Notes: a model not told the origin generated them from the letters alone. DNA of 64,000 nucleotides from Leifsonia sp. PS1209 (GCF_012317045.1 NZ_CP051154.1:310001-374000); one strand, 5' to 3'; counted from the first letter of the stretch, positions 1 through 8,964 are shown. Program-made: numbers and translations.

Positions 1-288
1 GACCCGGAAGCGCAGGTGGTGATGCGCACCGTTCTGAACGCGGCCGCCGAGCGGGGAAGCATCGTTCTCATTTCGACGCACGACCTTGCGGTCGCGGCGC
101 GGATCAGCGACAACGTTCTGGTTCTCGACCGAGGACGTATCCGATTCCTGGGCGCGTTCAGCGAGAGCGCGACAGGTTCTGCCGACCTCGCCGACACCTT
201 CGCGGGTATCGTCAATTCGGACGACCGGCACGCGATGAGATCCGAGCAGCTGTTCAGCACCCTCGACGGCATCCGGACGCGCCGATGA
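1..288 (+). CDS. ABC transporter ATP-binding protein, C-terminal part (5' end outside window)
   Basis: The frame is open from base 1, so only the last 95 residues of the ATPase are here. The stretch SIVLISTHDLAVAARISDNVLVLDR holds the H-loop histidine (STHD) and the end of the RecA-like fold of ABC ATPases. The Walker A, Q-loop and signature motif lie upstream of the window. The stop overlaps the permease start by four bases (ATGA, 285-288), so the two are co-translated and probably form one exporter. The substrate cannot be told. Confidence 0.85.
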   Translation, partial: DPEAQVVMRTVLNAAAERGSIVLISTHDLAVAARISDNVLVLDRGRIRFLGAFSESATGSADLADTFAGIVNSDDRHAMRSEQLFSTLDGIRTRR

Positions 289-1730
289 CCGTTCTCCCGA
301 TCCTTGCTCGCGCGCACGTCGCGTCGACGCGCAATCACCTCACGGCCCAACTCGGCGGCGTCGTTCAGCGCAACGTCGTCCTGGCGGCGGGCGCGATCCT
401 GCTCCTCGCCTACAACTCCGGGGTGTACGTGTGGAGTTCCAGCCTGCTGGGCGGCCTGATCGACGATCCGGCGGCGGCAGCGACCATCGTGCCGGTGCTG
501 CCGATCATCCTCACGCTGCCCGCGTACGGCATTGCTTTGATCCTCACGATGCTCCTGCCCGTCGAGTCCCCGCTCGCCTTGCAGGCGAGGCTGTTGGGTG
601 CCTCGCGCTGGTACTGCGCCGTGTCCGAGTTCCTCCCCATCGCCGGCGCCGTCGCTGTCGCTGCCGCCCTCGGGCTGAGCGGATCGTTCGTGTTCCTGGC
701 CGGCATCAGCGCGGTTCCCGTCGCGACGTTCCTCTCGCTCATGCTTCTCGCTGTCGCCTTCGGCTTCCTGTGCCAGGTCGTCACCCTTGCTGTCGAGCGC
801 GTTCTCGGACTTCTCCGGGTGCCGCCGCGCGAGCGACGGTTGTGGGGAGTCATCGTCGCAGCGCTCGGGATGTCCTTCGTCGCTGTCGACCTCGTCCGAT
901 GGGCGGCCGACGGTGGTCGTCCCCGCGGGTTCTCCCTGGTGGCGTCCATCACCGGCTGGTGGGGTGGGATGCTGCCTCAGAGCTGGCTCGCCGTGCTGGC
1001 CCTGGCGGGGCTGTCCACACTACTGCTGGTGCTCGGGGCCGCTCTGAGCTCGTCGGACCCGGCGGGAGGCTATTTGCGTGCGGGCACCGTCGCCGTGCGG
1101 GTTCCGGCACTGCGTTCGTTCGGCGGCCAGCTCGTCGTCACGGAGCTGGCGACGTGGATGCGCGACTCCACATCGCGTGTCTCGTTCGGCGCCATGATCG
1201 CCATCGATGCCGGGCTGGTCGTCGCAGCGCGGAGTCACATGCTCGATCCGGGCATCGTGCTCCTGTTTCTCGTCCTGGTCTCTGCGACCGGGGGAGAACT
1301 GATCATCGGGCGCTCACGCGACATCAACTGGACGCTGCGTGCGATCGGGATGCGCGACGCGTCCGTCCTCTGGTTGCGCGTCGGTGTCGTCGGTGTCGCG
1401 TTGACCGCCGTCTTCACGGCGGCCATGTTCGCCACCGGGCTCATCGACAACGATCCGATGCGCATCGCGGAGGCGTATTCGCTGTTCTTCGCGATCTTCG
1501 CGATCGCCACGCTGGCCGGCGCGGTGATCCCGTTCGACGAGCGGGCCGCGCTCGGGATGTTCGCGACCTCGGCGCTCTCGATCGTTCTGGAGATCGTCGT
1601 CATCGTCATGGTCACCACGATTCTGCAACTCACCGGATTCGCGCTCGTCGCTGCGGATCTGACAGTGGCGGCCGTGTGCGGGGCGTTGACCTGGGCGGCG
1701 TTCGCGCGCAGTAGATCGGCGGGTCCGTAA
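285..1730 (+). CDS. multi-pass membrane protein, probable ABC transporter permease
   Basis: 481 residues with roughly 10-12 strongly hydrophobic segments, for example near residues 35-55, 65-92 and 120-145, and no visible soluble domain. It starts inside the stop of the preceding ABC ATPase gene, which supports the permease role. I do not recognise the exact family; proteins of this type in actinobacteria are annotated only as ABC permease or hypothetical. It is chromosomal and lies left of the mobile element. Confidence 0.75.
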   Translation: MTVLPILARAHVASTRNHLTAQLGGVVQRNVVLAAGAILLLAYNSGVYVWSSSLLGGLIDDPAAAATIVPVLPIILTLPAYGIALILTMLLPVESPLALQARLLGASRWYCAVSEFLPIAGAVAVAAALGLSGSFVFLAGISAVPVATFLSLMLLAVAFGFLCQVVTLAVERVLGLLRVPPRERRLWGVIVAALGMSFVAVDLVRWAADGGRPRGFSLVASITGWWGGMLPQSWLAVLALAGLSTLLLVLGAALSSSDPAGGYLRAGTVAVRVPALRSFGGQLVVTELATWMRDSTSRVSFGAMIAIDAGLVVAARSHMLDPGIVLLFLVLVSATGGELIIGRSRDINWTLRAIGMRDASVLWLRVGVVGVALTAVFTAAMFATGLIDNDPMRIAEAYSLFFAIFAIATLAGAVIPFDERAALGMFATSALSIVLEIVVIVMVTTILQLTGFALVAADLTVAAVCGALTWAAFARSRSAGP

Positions 1731-1765
1731 GGGTCCGGGGCAGTTCACCGAGGAGGCGTGAACCC

Positions 1766-2779
1766 TCAGGCGGGCACCCGCACGCGCAGCGCGCCAGGGT
1801 CGACCGTCAGCCCCACCGCGACCACGTCGCCGAAGCCGTCGCCGTCGAGCTCGAACGGCTCGGGCCGCTCGACCGTCAGCCGCACGGATTCGCCGCGCAG
1901 GTAGGTCAGCTCGGTGCGGATCGCCCTGTCGGTGAACCGGATGATCTTCCTGCCGACGGCGCTGCGGCGCAGCACCCGGTTCTCCCAGCTGACCTTGCGC
2001 CAGATCAGCAGCCAGCCGAACAGCGAGCGGGGCTGCAGCACGGCGATGTCGAGCGCGCCGTCGTCGACGGACGCATCCGGGATCAGCTCGATGTTCCCCG
2101 GCAGGCTGCCGCAGTTCGCCACCAGGATCGTGCTCACCTGCGCCGTGCGGGTCGTCCCGGCGTCGAGCGTGTAGTGCACGCGCACCTTCTGGGCTTTCGG
2201 GAGGGCACGGAAGCCCGCATCCACGTATGCCAGCCAGCCGAGGCGGCGTTTCAGCCGGGGGCGGGTGTTGGCGATCATGGTGGCGTCGATGCCGAGCCCG
2301 GCCATGACCAGGAACGCGTGCTCGTGGATGCCGCCGTCCTTCGCCGTGATGGAGGCGATGCCCAGGTCGATCTGCCGGGTGGCCCCGCCGAAGGCGACGG
2401 TGCAGGCGTCGTCGAGCCGCGCGAACGGCACGCCGACGTTGCGGGCGAGCAGGTTTCCCGTGCCGGAGGGGACGATCGCGAGGTCGGCGTCCCTGTCGCG
2501 GAGGGCTTCCGCGACGGCGCGCACCGTCCCGTCTCCGCCCGCGGCCAGGATGAGCGTCGCTCCGGCGGCCAGCGCATCCCTGGTCTGCTGCTGACCGGCT
2601 CCGCCCGCGCCCGCGCCGTCGTCGGCCGTCGTCTCGAACCAGAGGATGTCCCGCACCCCTGCGCTCGCCGCCGCCGTCGCGACCGCCGCCTTCAGCCGCG
2701 TGATGTCGACTTTGATCGGGTTGTAGACGACGGCGGCCGTCGTCGCCGCCCCCGCTCGCCGATCGTTCACGAAGCTCAC
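1766..2779 (-). CDS. diacylglycerol/lipid kinase family protein
   Basis: 337 residues from GTG at 2779 (GTG at 2770 is an alternative). The open frame runs much further upstream, but that part is antisense to serS and not protein-like. The protein begins with the usual AAVVYNPIKVD strand and has the glycine-rich nucleotide-binding motif AAGGDGT followed by PSGTGN, both diagnostic of the diacylglycerol kinase catalytic fold (YegS/BmrU/DgkB group). Such enzymes phosphorylate lipids or sphingoid bases with ATP. The gene diverges from serS with about 60 bp between starts. The exact lipid is not known. Confidence 0.88.
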   Translation of the reverse strand: MSFVNDRRAGAATTAAVVYNPIKVDITRLKAAVATAAASAGVRDILWFETTADDGAGAGGAGQQQTRDALAAGATLILAAGGDGTVRAVAEALRDRDADLAIVPSGTGNLLARNVGVPFARLDDACTVAFGGATRQIDLGIASITAKDGGIHEHAFLVMAGLGIDATMIANTRPRLKRRLGWLAYVDAGFRALPKAQKVRVHYTLDAGTTRTAQVSTILVANCGSLPGNIELIPDASVDDGALDIAVLQPRSLFGWLLIWRKVSWENRVLRRSAVGRKIIRFTDRAIRTELTYLRGESVRLTVERPEPFELDGDGFGDVVAVGLTVDPGALRVRVPA

Positions 2780-2839
2780 GCTACCTGTTTCCACAGGGAA
2801 CGCCCGGACCGGGCGCCGTCGCCTCGATAAGCTGAACCC

Positions 2840-4105
2840 GTGATCGATCCAGTTCTTCTCCGTGAGCACCCCGACGTCATCAAGCGTTCGCAGGAGGCCA
2901 GGGGCGACTCCGTCGAGGTCGTCGACGAGGCGCTGCAGGCCGACAAGGAGCGCCGCGCGGCCATCTCCGCCTTCGAGGAGCTGCGCGCGGAGCAGAACGC
3001 CTTCGGCAAGAAGGTGGCCGCTGCTCCCAAGGAGGAGAAGAAGGAACTGGTCGCGCAGGCGCAGAGCCTCGCCGGCAGGGTCAAGGAGGCGCAGGCGGCG
3101 GCGAACGACGCAGAGAAGCGCTTCGATGAGGTGCTCCGCCGCATCGGCAACCCGATCATCGATGGCGTCCCGTCCGGTGGGGAAGACGACTACGTGCTCG
3201 TCAAGACCGTCGGCGAGAAGCCCACCTTCGACTTCGAGCCTCGCGACCACCTGGAGCTCGGCGAACTCCTCGGCGCCATCGACATGGCCCGCGGCGCGAA
3301 GGTGTCCGGCGCACGATTCACGTACCTGCGCGGCATCGGTGCGCGCCTCGAACTCGCCATCATGAACATGGCGCTCGACAAGGCGCTCGCCGCCGGATTC
3401 ATCCCGATGATCACCCCGACGCTGGTCAAGCCGGAGATCATGCAGGGCACCGGCTTCCTCGGCGCTCACGCGGACGAGATCTACTACCTGCCGGCCGACG
3501 ACCTCTACCTCACCGGCACCAGCGAAGTCGCCCTGGCCGGATACCATTCCGACGAGATCCTGGATGTGACGGAGCCGCTGCGCTACGCCGGATGGTCCAC
3601 CTGCTACCGCCGTGAGGCGGGCTCGGCGGGCAAGGACACCCGCGGCATCATCCGGGTGCACCAGTTCAACAAGCTGGAGATGTTCGTCTACACGCTCCCC
3701 GAGGAGGCGGAGGCGGAGCACGCGCGCCTGCTGCAGTACCAGGAGGAGATGCTGCAGGCCCTCGGCCTCAGCTACCGCGTGATCGACACGGCGGCGGGCG
3801 ACCTGGGTTCGAGCGCCGCCCGCAAGTTCGACGTCGAGGCGTGGGTGCCCACTCAGGATGCGTACCGCGAGCTGACCTCCACCTCCAACTGCACCACGTT
3901 CCAGGCCCGCCGCCTCGACATCCGCTACCGCACGGAGAGCGGCAAGACCACGCCGGTCGCCACGCTGAACGGCACGCTGGCGACCACGCGCTGGATCGTC
4001 GCCATCCTCGAGACCCACCAGCAGGAGGACGGCTCGGTGATCGTGCCCGAGGCGCTCCGCCCGTACCTGGGCGGCCTCGAGGTCCTGGAACCGATCGCCC
4101 GGTGA
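2840..4105 (+). CDS. serS: seryl-tRNA synthetase
   Basis: 421 residues, the normal bacterial length. It begins [20 protein letters not shown], the start of the N-terminal coiled-coil arm (about residues 1-110), which contacts the long variable arm of tRNA-Ser. The class II core follows: motif 2 is [22 protein letters not shown] and motif 3 contains [15 protein letters not shown]. It charges tRNA-Ser with serine using ATP. The stop overlaps the next start (GTGA, 4102-4105), so the HAD phosphatase is probably co-transcribed. It is a housekeeping chromosomal gene. Confidence 0.97.
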   Translation: MIDPVLLREHPDVIKRSQEARGDSVEVVDEALQADKERRAAISAFEELRAEQNAFGKKVAAAPKEEKKELVAQAQSLAGRVKEAQAAANDAEKRFDEVLRRIGNPIIDGVPSGGEDDYVLVKTVGEKPTFDFEPRDHLELGELLGAIDMARGAKVSGARFTYLRGIGARLELAIMNMALDKALAAGFIPMITPTLVKPEIMQGTGFLGAHADEIYYLPADDLYLTGTSEVALAGYHSDEILDVTEPLRYAGWSTCYRREAGSAGKDTRGIIRVHQFNKLEMFVYTLPEEAEAEHARLLQYQEEMLQALGLSYRVIDTAAGDLGSSAARKFDVEAWVPTQDAYRELTSTSNCTTFQARRLDIRYRTESGKTTPVATLNGTLATTRWIVAILETHQQEDGSVIVPEALRPYLGGLEVLEPIAR

Positions 4106-4932
4106 GCGCCGCTGACACCGCCACCGACCGCCAGGACGACGGCCGTTTGCTGATCGCGCTCGACGTCGACGGAACGCTGATCCACGAGGACGAGACGATC
4201 GGCGCCGCCGTCCTGGATGCGGTCGCCCGCGTCCGCGACGCCGGTCACGAGGTCATGCTCGCCACCGGCCGCAGCTGGGAGACCGCGAGGGGTATCCACC
4301 AGAAGTTCGGCTTGACCAGCGAATACGTGGTCTGCGCGAACGGCGCGCTCACGATGAAGCGCGACGAAACCCACGAAGACGGTTACCGCCGCGAGTTCGT
4401 GGAGGTGTTCGACCCGACCGAGGTGCTGGAGACCATCCGGCCGTATCTGCCGAGCGGCAGCTTCATGGTCGAGGACGCTGCAGGGTTCCGCCGGTACACC
4501 GAGGGCATGACCGACTGGGAGCTGGTGAACGCGGTGCAGGTCTCCTTCGAGGAACTGACCGAGCATCCGGCCACCCGTGTCGTCGTCGTCTCTCCGCAGC
4601 ACGACGAGGACGAGTTCCTCGACATCGTGGAGCGGATGGGGCTGCACAAGGTCAGCTACGCCATCGGCTGGACGGCATGGCTCGACATCGCGCCGGACGG
4701 CGTCAACAAGGCGACGGCGCTGGAGCGCGTTCGGCAGCAGCTGGGCATCCCGCGGGCGCGCGTGGTGGCGGTCGGCGACGGCAGGAACGACATCGACATG
4801 CTCACCTGGGCGGCGGACGAGGGGCTCGGCGTTGCCATGGGCCAGGCGCCGGACGAGGTCAAAGCGGTGGCCAACCGGGTCACCGAGCCGGTCGTCGAGG
4901 ACGGCCTGGCGCGCGTGCTCGACAGCCTCTGA
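4102..4932 (+). CDS. Cof-type HAD-superfamily phosphatase
   Basis: 276 residues from GTG at 4102, which overlaps the serS stop; the longer open frame upstream is antisense-like to serS. HAD motif I is ALDVDGTLI (Asp21 nucleophile, Asp23 acid/base), motif II is ATGRS, and motifs III/IV are NKATAL and [13 protein letters not shown]2-type cap lies between motifs II and III, typical of Cof/YidA sugar-phosphate and flavin-phosphate phosphatases. The serS-HAD pair is common in actinobacteria. The substrate cannot be read from sequence. Confidence 0.9.
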   Translation: MSAADTATDRQDDGRLLIALDVDGTLIHEDETIGAAVLDAVARVRDAGHEVMLATGRSWETARGIHQKFGLTSEYVVCANGALTMKRDETHEDGYRREFVEVFDPTEVLETIRPYLPSGSFMVEDAAGFRRYTEGMTDWELVNAVQVSFEELTEHPATRVVVVSPQHDEDEFLDIVERMGLHKVSYAIGWTAWLDIAPDGVNKATALERVRQQLGIPRARVVAVGDGRNDIDMLTWAADEGLGVAMGQAPDEVKAVANRVTEPVVEDGLARVLDSL

Positions 4933-5045
4933 TCAGCATTTCCGGCGTGGCTGTCCAGAAGTTTGCCAGGGTGATCTGCAACTCTGGAGGGTAGTGATCA
5001 CCGGCTTTTCGGTGCACGAATCCCCGAAAACCCGGAAGGAAGTGA

Positions 5046-6332
5046 ATGAGCGAGTTGCCCACCCGCGCCCAGGCGCGTGCGAAAGAAGTATCGGCCGGTC
5101 CGAGCATCGCACGCCACGGTCGGCTCAAGCAGCGTCACCCGTTCCGCTTCCTCCTCGGGATGCTCGCAGCCGTGCTCGCCGTCGTCGGCGTGAGCACAGC
5201 ATCCGTCGCCGCATACGCGGTGTGGGATGTGGCGAGCGGCCTCAAGCAGTCGGTCAAGCTGGTCGACGCGAAGGGCAAGGAGGTCGTGCCGCAGGTCGGT
5301 GCGATGAACGGCGCGTTCAACGTGCTCCTCGCCGGTAGCGACAGCGGTGGCGGCAATGCAGCATACGGCGACCGCGGCGAGGTCCTCAACGACGTGACGA
5401 TGCTGCTGCACGTCTCGGCGGATCACAAGACAGCGACGGTCATCAGCTTCCCGCGCGACATGTACGTCTCCATCCCGTCCTGCCCGGACCCCAAGGGCGG
5501 CAGTTTCGACGCGATGAGCAGGCAGAAGATCAACAACACCCTCAGTTACGGCGGCCTGGCCTGCACGGTGCTCACCGTGCAGAAGCTGACCGGCCTCGAC
5601 ATCCCGTACGCGGGCGTCATCGAGTTCGACGGCGTGATCGAGATGTCCAACGCGGTCGGCGGCGTGCCCGTCTGTGTCGCCGGCGACATCAACGACCCGT
5701 ACACGGGCCTGGATGTGAAGGCCGGCCAGAACACGCTCGAGGGCTCCCAGGCTCTTGCGTTCCTCCGCACCCGCCACGGCGTCGGCGACGGCTCCGACCT
5801 CGGCCGCATCAGCAACCAGCAGGTCTTCCTCTCGTCGCTCGTGCGCACCATCAAGAGCTCGGACACCCTCTCCAACCCGGTGAAGGTCTACGGCCTGGCG
5901 AAGGCGGCGACCACCAACATCGAGCTCTCGGAGAGCCTCAACAACGTGACCACCATCGCCTCGATGGCGGCGGCGCTGAAGAACATCGACCTCAACCAGA
6001 TGGTGTTCGTGCAGTACCCGAACCACTACGACGGCGACGGCGTCTCCCCGACCACCGATGCCGCGGATGCGCTGCTCACCGCGCTGAAGAACGATCAGCC
6101 GATCACGCTCACGGGCGACACGGGCGTCGGCTCCGAGGCCGACCCGAACGCTCCGGCGACGGGCACCCCGGCCGGCGGAACCGCCGCAACGCCTCCGCCG
6201 GCGACCGGAACGCCGGGCACGCCGACCAGCGACGCTCCGACGCAGTCGTCCTCCGGCGCCGTCGACCTGCCGTCCGACGTCCACGGCCAGACGGCGAACC
6301 AGTACACCTGCTCCAAGCCCTTCACCGACTGA
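5046..6332 (+). CDS. LytR-CpsA-Psr (LCP) family cell-wall glycopolymer transferase
   Basis: 428 residues with an AAGGAAG ribosome site 5 bases before ATG. A cytoplasmic N-terminus precedes one transmembrane helix (about 35-58), then the extracellular LCP domain with LNDVTMLLHV, ISFPRDMYV and LRTRHGVGDGSDLGRISNQQ, which carry the conserved Asp and Arg residues that bind the lipid pyrophosphate. The C-terminus is a Pro/Thr/Ala-rich low-complexity tail. LCP enzymes attach glycopolymers to peptidoglycan from undecaprenyl-linked precursors. It is the last chromosomal protein gene before tRNA-Ser. Confidence 0.93.
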   Translation: MSELPTRAQARAKEVSAGPSIARHGRLKQRHPFRFLLGMLAAVLAVVGVSTASVAAYAVWDVASGLKQSVKLVDAKGKEVVPQVGAMNGAFNVLLAGSDSGGGNAAYGDRGEVLNDVTMLLHVSADHKTATVISFPRDMYVSIPSCPDPKGGSFDAMSRQKINNTLSYGGLACTVLTVQKLTGLDIPYAGVIEFDGVIEMSNAVGGVPVCVAGDINDPYTGLDVKAGQNTLEGSQALAFLRTRHGVGDGSDLGRISNQQVFLSSLVRTIKSSDTLSNPVKVYGLAKAATTNIELSESLNNVTTIASMAAALKNIDLNQMVFVQYPNHYDGDGVSPTTDAADALLTALKNDQPITLTGDTGVGSEADPNAPATGTPAGGTAATPPPATGTPGTPTSDAPTQSSSGAVDLPSDVHGQTANQYTCSKPFTD

Positions 6333-6385
6333 GAGCGGCAACCGGTTCCGATAGAATCGGGCGACGCCGGTTCACCCCGGCGCCA

Positions 6386-6473
6386 GGAGGGCTGTCCGAG
6401 CGGCCGATGGAGCCAGTCTTGAAAACTGGTGGGCAGAAATGTCTCGTGGGTTCGAATCCCACGCCCTCCGCCA
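6386..6473 (+). tRNA. tRNA-Ser(UGA), integration site of the mobile element
   Basis: The acceptor stem GGAGGGC (6386-6392) pairs with GCCCTCC (6463-6469), followed by discriminator G and an encoded CCA (6471-6473). The anticodon loop CTTGAAA gives anticodon TGA. A long variable arm (GGTGGGCAGAAATGTCTCGT region) and a TTCGAAT T-loop confirm class II tRNA-Ser. A possible -10 TAGAAT lies at 6352-6357. A tyrosine integrase gene begins reading out of the element within 350 bp, so the 3' half of this tRNA is the likely att site. I saw no second copy of the tRNA 3' end in the window. Confidence 0.96.
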
Positions 6474-6485
6474 CAGATTATGCGT

Positions 6486-6514
6486 CTCGATCCCAGTAAA
6501 TCACTGGGATCGAG
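6486..6514 (+). terminator. 12-bp perfect hairpin downstream of tRNA-Ser
   Basis: CTCGATCCCAGT (6486-6497) and ACTGGGATCGAG (6503-6514) pair perfectly around the loop AAATC. No T-tract follows, as is common in high-GC actinobacteria. It may terminate tRNA transcription. It lies just inside the element, so it could equally be a protein-binding dyad of the recombination module. Confidence 0.6.
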
Positions 6515-6544
6515 CGATTGGCGCCGGACTGGCTCCACTCGATT

Positions 6545-6566
6545 TGACAACAAACTGACAACAAAC
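6545..6566 (+). promoter_or_regulatory. two tandem 11-bp repeats, candidate integrase arm-binding sites
   Basis: TGACAACAAAC occurs at 6545-6555 and again, immediately adjacent, at 6556-6566. Tandem A/C-rich 9-12 bp direct repeats between attL and int are typical arm sites for two-domain tyrosine integrases, whose N-terminal domain binds them. Position supports this: they lie 72 bp beyond the tRNA 3' end and on the side of the int gene. Confidence 0.55.
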
Positions 6567-6649
6567 GCTGGCGGAAGTCGGTCATCCGGGGCATGTTTGT
6601 GTGATCGCGAGCGTCGGAAAGCTCGATTGGCGGCGGCTACCGCTTCAAT

Positions 6650-6862
6650 GTGGACATGATCGATGTCGGCTGGCTTCTCGATACGTGGCGCGCTGCGAAG
6701 TGGGAAGCGATCGTCATGATCTGGAACGCGATCGTGGCAGATGTCATTGCCTACCCGTGGTTCGCTCTCGTGCTCGCAATCCTTGTTTTAGGGGCCGGCG
6801 TCAAAGGGCTGGGCAAGCTAGCTAAGTACGTTGGCGGCGCTTACTGGTCTTCTCATCACTGA
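6650..6862 (+). CDS. possible small membrane protein
   Basis: An open frame of 70 residues (ATG at 6656 is an alternative to GTG 6650), rich in Trp, with one clear hydrophobic helix (VIAYPWFALVLAILVLGAGV). It overlaps the 3' end of the integrase gene on the other strand by 45 bp. I see no good ribosome site and do not recognise it. It may be a genuine orphan protein of the element or a chance frame. Confidence 0.35.
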   Translation: MDMIDVGWLLDTWRAAKWEAIVMIWNAIVADVIAYPWFALVLAILVLGAGVKGLGKLAKYVGGAYWSSHH

Positions 6863-7966
6863 GGACGGACGCTCGGCGAGATGCGATCGTTCGACAGAGC
6901 GTCTGGCTGCGCCGTCCAGAGCTTCAGCTACTGCGTCGAGGTCGTCGTCGAAGAGGTCCGCGTAAACGTCCAGCGTCATCGCGGCGGAGGCGTGGCCGAG
7001 CATCCTCTGCACCGCCTTCACGTTGGCTCCTGCGCTCACGGCGAGGCTGGCGGCGGTGTGCCGCAGGTCGTGGACGGTCATCGGTTCTAGGCCGGCCCGG
7101 TCGAGTGCGCTCTTGAACCACGTCCGTTGCCCGCGTGTCGCGCGCTTCATGTGTTCACCGAACCGGCCGGAAAAGAGCAGGTCGTTCGGCTCCTTGCCTG
7201 CAGCTGCGCCGGCCAGCGCGTCGATGAGGAACGCCGGGAACGGTACCGACCTACGCTTGTGGCTCTTCGGAGTTCCGACGATGGTGGCAGGACCGACTTC
7301 TACCGCGTTCTCCGAGATGGCGAGTCGGCGACGAGTGAAGTCAACGTCGCGCACGCGGAGGGCGATGACTTCGCCCCAGCGAAGGCCAGTGTAAGCCAGG
7401 AGGAGAACGAGGGCTTCGTGTTTGCCGCTCGCGTAGGCGAGGTCGTGAACCTGTTGGTGGGTGAGGTACCGGTGAGCTCGGGGGACCTTGCGCGGCAGTC
7501 GCGATCCACGGGCTACGTTGACAGGCACGCGCCGGTCCTTCACGGCGATGTCGAGGATTCCGGCGAGGACACCGAACGCCCGCAAGACAGTCGTAGCCGA
7601 CCTGCCGGCGCTTAGTGAGGTTACCCATGCCTGGACATCCGAGTGCCGAACATCGCCGACGGGAACTCTTCCCCAGCGTGGCTCGACCTGGAGCCGCCAT
7701 GCAATCTCGAGCGGGCGGAGTGAGGAAGGCTTGAGGTGCGTCTGGTTCGCCAGCCACTCCACTCCGAGGGATGCGATAGTCACCCTCGCCGCGCTTGCAT
7801 CGATGTACTCGCCACGGGCCTTGTTCGTCTCGACGGTGGCGAGGTAGAGCTCCGCTTCGCGCTTGGTCTTGAATCCTCGTTTCGTGGTCTGGCGGTGGTC
7901 GGGGGTTCGGTACATGACGCGATAGCGTCGGCCCCCGGCAGACTCATATGACAGAACGCTGCCCAT
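6818..7966 (-). CDS. int: tyrosine integrase of the integrative element
   Basis: 382 residues. There is an N-terminal arm-binding domain (about 8-50, with RRYRVMYRTPDHRQTTKRGFKTKREAE), a SAM-like core-binding domain (about 60-150) and a catalytic domain. The active-site set is complete: Arg196 (TGLRWGE), Lys234 (TPKSHKRR), His299/Arg302 (HDLRHTAAS), His325 (LGHASAAMT) and Tyr335 (DVYADL). It reads towards tRNA-Ser(UGA), the usual layout for an element integrated in a tRNA 3' end. It should catalyse integration, and with Xis excision. Confidence 0.95.
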   Translation of the reverse strand: MGSVLSYESAGGRRYRVMYRTPDHRQTTKRGFKTKREAELYLATVETNKARGEYIDASAARVTIASLGVEWLANQTHLKPSSLRPLEIAWRLQVEPRWGRVPVGDVRHSDVQAWVTSLSAGRSATTVLRAFGVLAGILDIAVKDRRVPVNVARGSRLPRKVPRAHRYLTHQQVHDLAYASGKHEALVLLLAYTGLRWGEVIALRVRDVDFTRRRLAISENAVEVGPATIVGTPKSHKRRSVPFPAFLIDALAGAAAGKEPNDLLFSGRFGEHMKRATRGQRTWFKSALDRAGLEPMTVHDLRHTAASLAVSAGANVKAVQRMLGHASAAMTLDVYADLFDDDLDAVAEALDGAARRSVERSHLAERPSSVMRRPVSAANVLS

Positions 7967-7978
7967 TTCGCCCTCCTG

Positions 7979-8560
7979 TTAGGTCGCAGCCACCTCTTGG
8001 ATGCCCGCAGAGGTGAGAAGGGCTGCCACTCGCTCCAGCTCGAGCTCGACCAGCTCCAGGCGTGCCTCGACGCTTGCGTCGAGTGTGAGATCAGAGTCTC
8101 CGGACGCCGCTCCGACATCGCGAACGATCCGAAGGCGGTCGAACTCGCGTCGAAGGGTGCCGAGCTCGCGGAGTGAACTCAGGACGGAGATGTCCACGCG
8201 TTCGGCGGCCCGTCGTGGCCGATACGAACTCGATGGAGTCGCTGAAAGCCAGCAATCGAACTCGGCCGCGGTCATTCCGTCGAAGTCCTCGCCGAGGTTT
8301 TGCAGGTCGAGTTGGGAGTCGGGCCGGCCGATGGGCGAGAGCAGCATGCTGATCGGCACGTCGAGGCCGCGCGCGATGTTCAGGAGCTGGCTGACGCTGA
8401 TGTCGGCCTTCCTGCCCGATTCGATGTTCTCCAGGATTGCGGGGGTGATGTTCCCGCCGGGAATCGCATCTGCCAGGTCGCTCGTCGTGCGAAATCCGCG
8501 TTCGCGACGCGCCAACCTGATGCGCGCGCCGATGCTGGTCTCCGATCGAAAGTCTGCCAT
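7979..8560 (-). CDS. XRE-family transcriptional regulator
   Basis: 193 residues. A Cro/C1-type helix-turn-helix occupies about residues 8-70 (IGARIRLARRERGF, then ILENIESGRKADISVSQLLNIARGLDVP). The remaining C-terminal part is acidic and predicted helical, with ELVELELERVAALL at the end suggesting a coiled coil for oligomerisation. It diverges from xis and lies 12 bp from the integrase stop/start boundary, so it is probably the repressor that sets integration versus excision. Candidate operators lie in the shared 100-bp promoter region. Confidence 0.88.
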   Translation of the reverse strand: MADFRSETSIGARIRLARRERGFRTTSDLADAIPGGNITPAILENIESGRKADISVSQLLNIARGLDVPISMLLSPIGRPDSQLDLQNLGEDFDGMTAAEFDCWLSATPSSSYRPRRAAERVDISVLSSLRELGTLRREFDRLRIVRDVGAASGDSDLTLDASVEARLELVELELERVAALLTSAGIQEVAAT

Positions 8561-8649
8561 TTCGACAGCCTATCTCCACCTCTGTTGTCAAGTCACGGAT
8601 TTCTTGGTATGGTCGTTTCAACAATTGGAAAGCTCCTGAGTTGTCGAAA
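8560..8649. promoter_or_regulatory. divergent repressor/xis control region
   Basis: On the plus strand TTGTCA (8585-8590) and TATGGT (8608-8613) are spaced by exactly 17 bp, a good sigma-70-type promoter for xis. Related half-sites lie on both sides: TTTCGACA (8560-8567), TTGTCAA (8585-8591), TTTCAACAA (8616-8624) and TTGTCGAAA (8641-8649). The first and last are inverted copies of each other. They are candidate operators for the XRE protein encoded next door. Confidence 0.55.
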
Positions 8650-8662
8650 CGGAGGAGATGAG

Positions 8663-8860
8663 ATGACAGGAGAATTCATTCAGCCCGCTGAGGTGGTTGA
8701 ACTCACCGGGCTGTCGGTCGCAGCGCTCGCCCAACTCCGGTATCACGGGAAGGGCCCGCGCTTCTACAAGCCGACCCCACGCACTGTGCTCTACAAGCGG
8801 ACGGAGGTGTTGGCATGGGTGGAAGCGAGTGTGCGGACGAAGACCGGAGTGTTCGCCTAA
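8663..8860 (+). CDS. AlpA/Xis-like small HTH protein (excisionase candidate)
   Basis: 65 residues from ATG 8663, chosen because GGAGG lies 7-8 bases upstream (8651-8655). The sequence FIQPAEVVELTGLSVAALAQLRYHGKGPRFYKPTPRTVLYKRTEVLAWVEA is a winged-helix MerR-like fold of the DUF/HTH_17 excisionase type. It is divergent from the XRE regulator and near int, the standard place for a recombination directionality factor. Its 3' end overlaps the start of a further small frame at 8815. Confidence 0.85.
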   Translation: MTGEFIQPAEVVELTGLSVAALAQLRYHGKGPRFYKPTPRTVLYKRTEVLAWVEASVRTKTGVFA

Positions 8861-8964
8861 CCGAGTCAGCGCCATCTGTCCCGGGGGTCATTCAGGACTT
8901 CGTCGACGGGTATCTAGTGCCCGTCGATCCGATGAATGATCTGCAATGCGAGAGTTGTCAGTAG
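8815..8964 (+). CDS. small protein with C-terminal DPM-x-DL-x-C-x-SCQ tail
   Basis: 49 residues, beginning MGGSECADEDRS and overlapping the xis 3' end in another frame. Its tail YLVPVDPMNDLQCESCQ closely matches the tail of the unrelated-looking 93-residue protein at 58567-58848 (YLVPIDPMDDLGCDSCQ): 12 of 17 positions identical and three conservative. Two chance frames would not share this, so I regard it as a coding gene. The acidic Asp/Glu-rich body and Cys-x-Ser-Cys-Gln end suggest a metal- or protein-binding tag. Function unknown. Confidence 0.6.
   Translation: MGGSECADEDRSVRLTESAPSVPGVIQDFVDGYLVPVDPMNDLQCESCQ

Noticed and set aside
2780..4018. N-terminal 413-residue extension of the minus-strand lipid kinase frame
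   Set aside because: It is antisense to serS and has Asp/Gly/Arg-rich shadow composition; the kinase fold starts at 2779.
4998..6341. 447-residue minus-strand frame opposite the LCP gene
   Set aside because: It is a high-GC shadow of the LCP coding frame with no recognisable domain.
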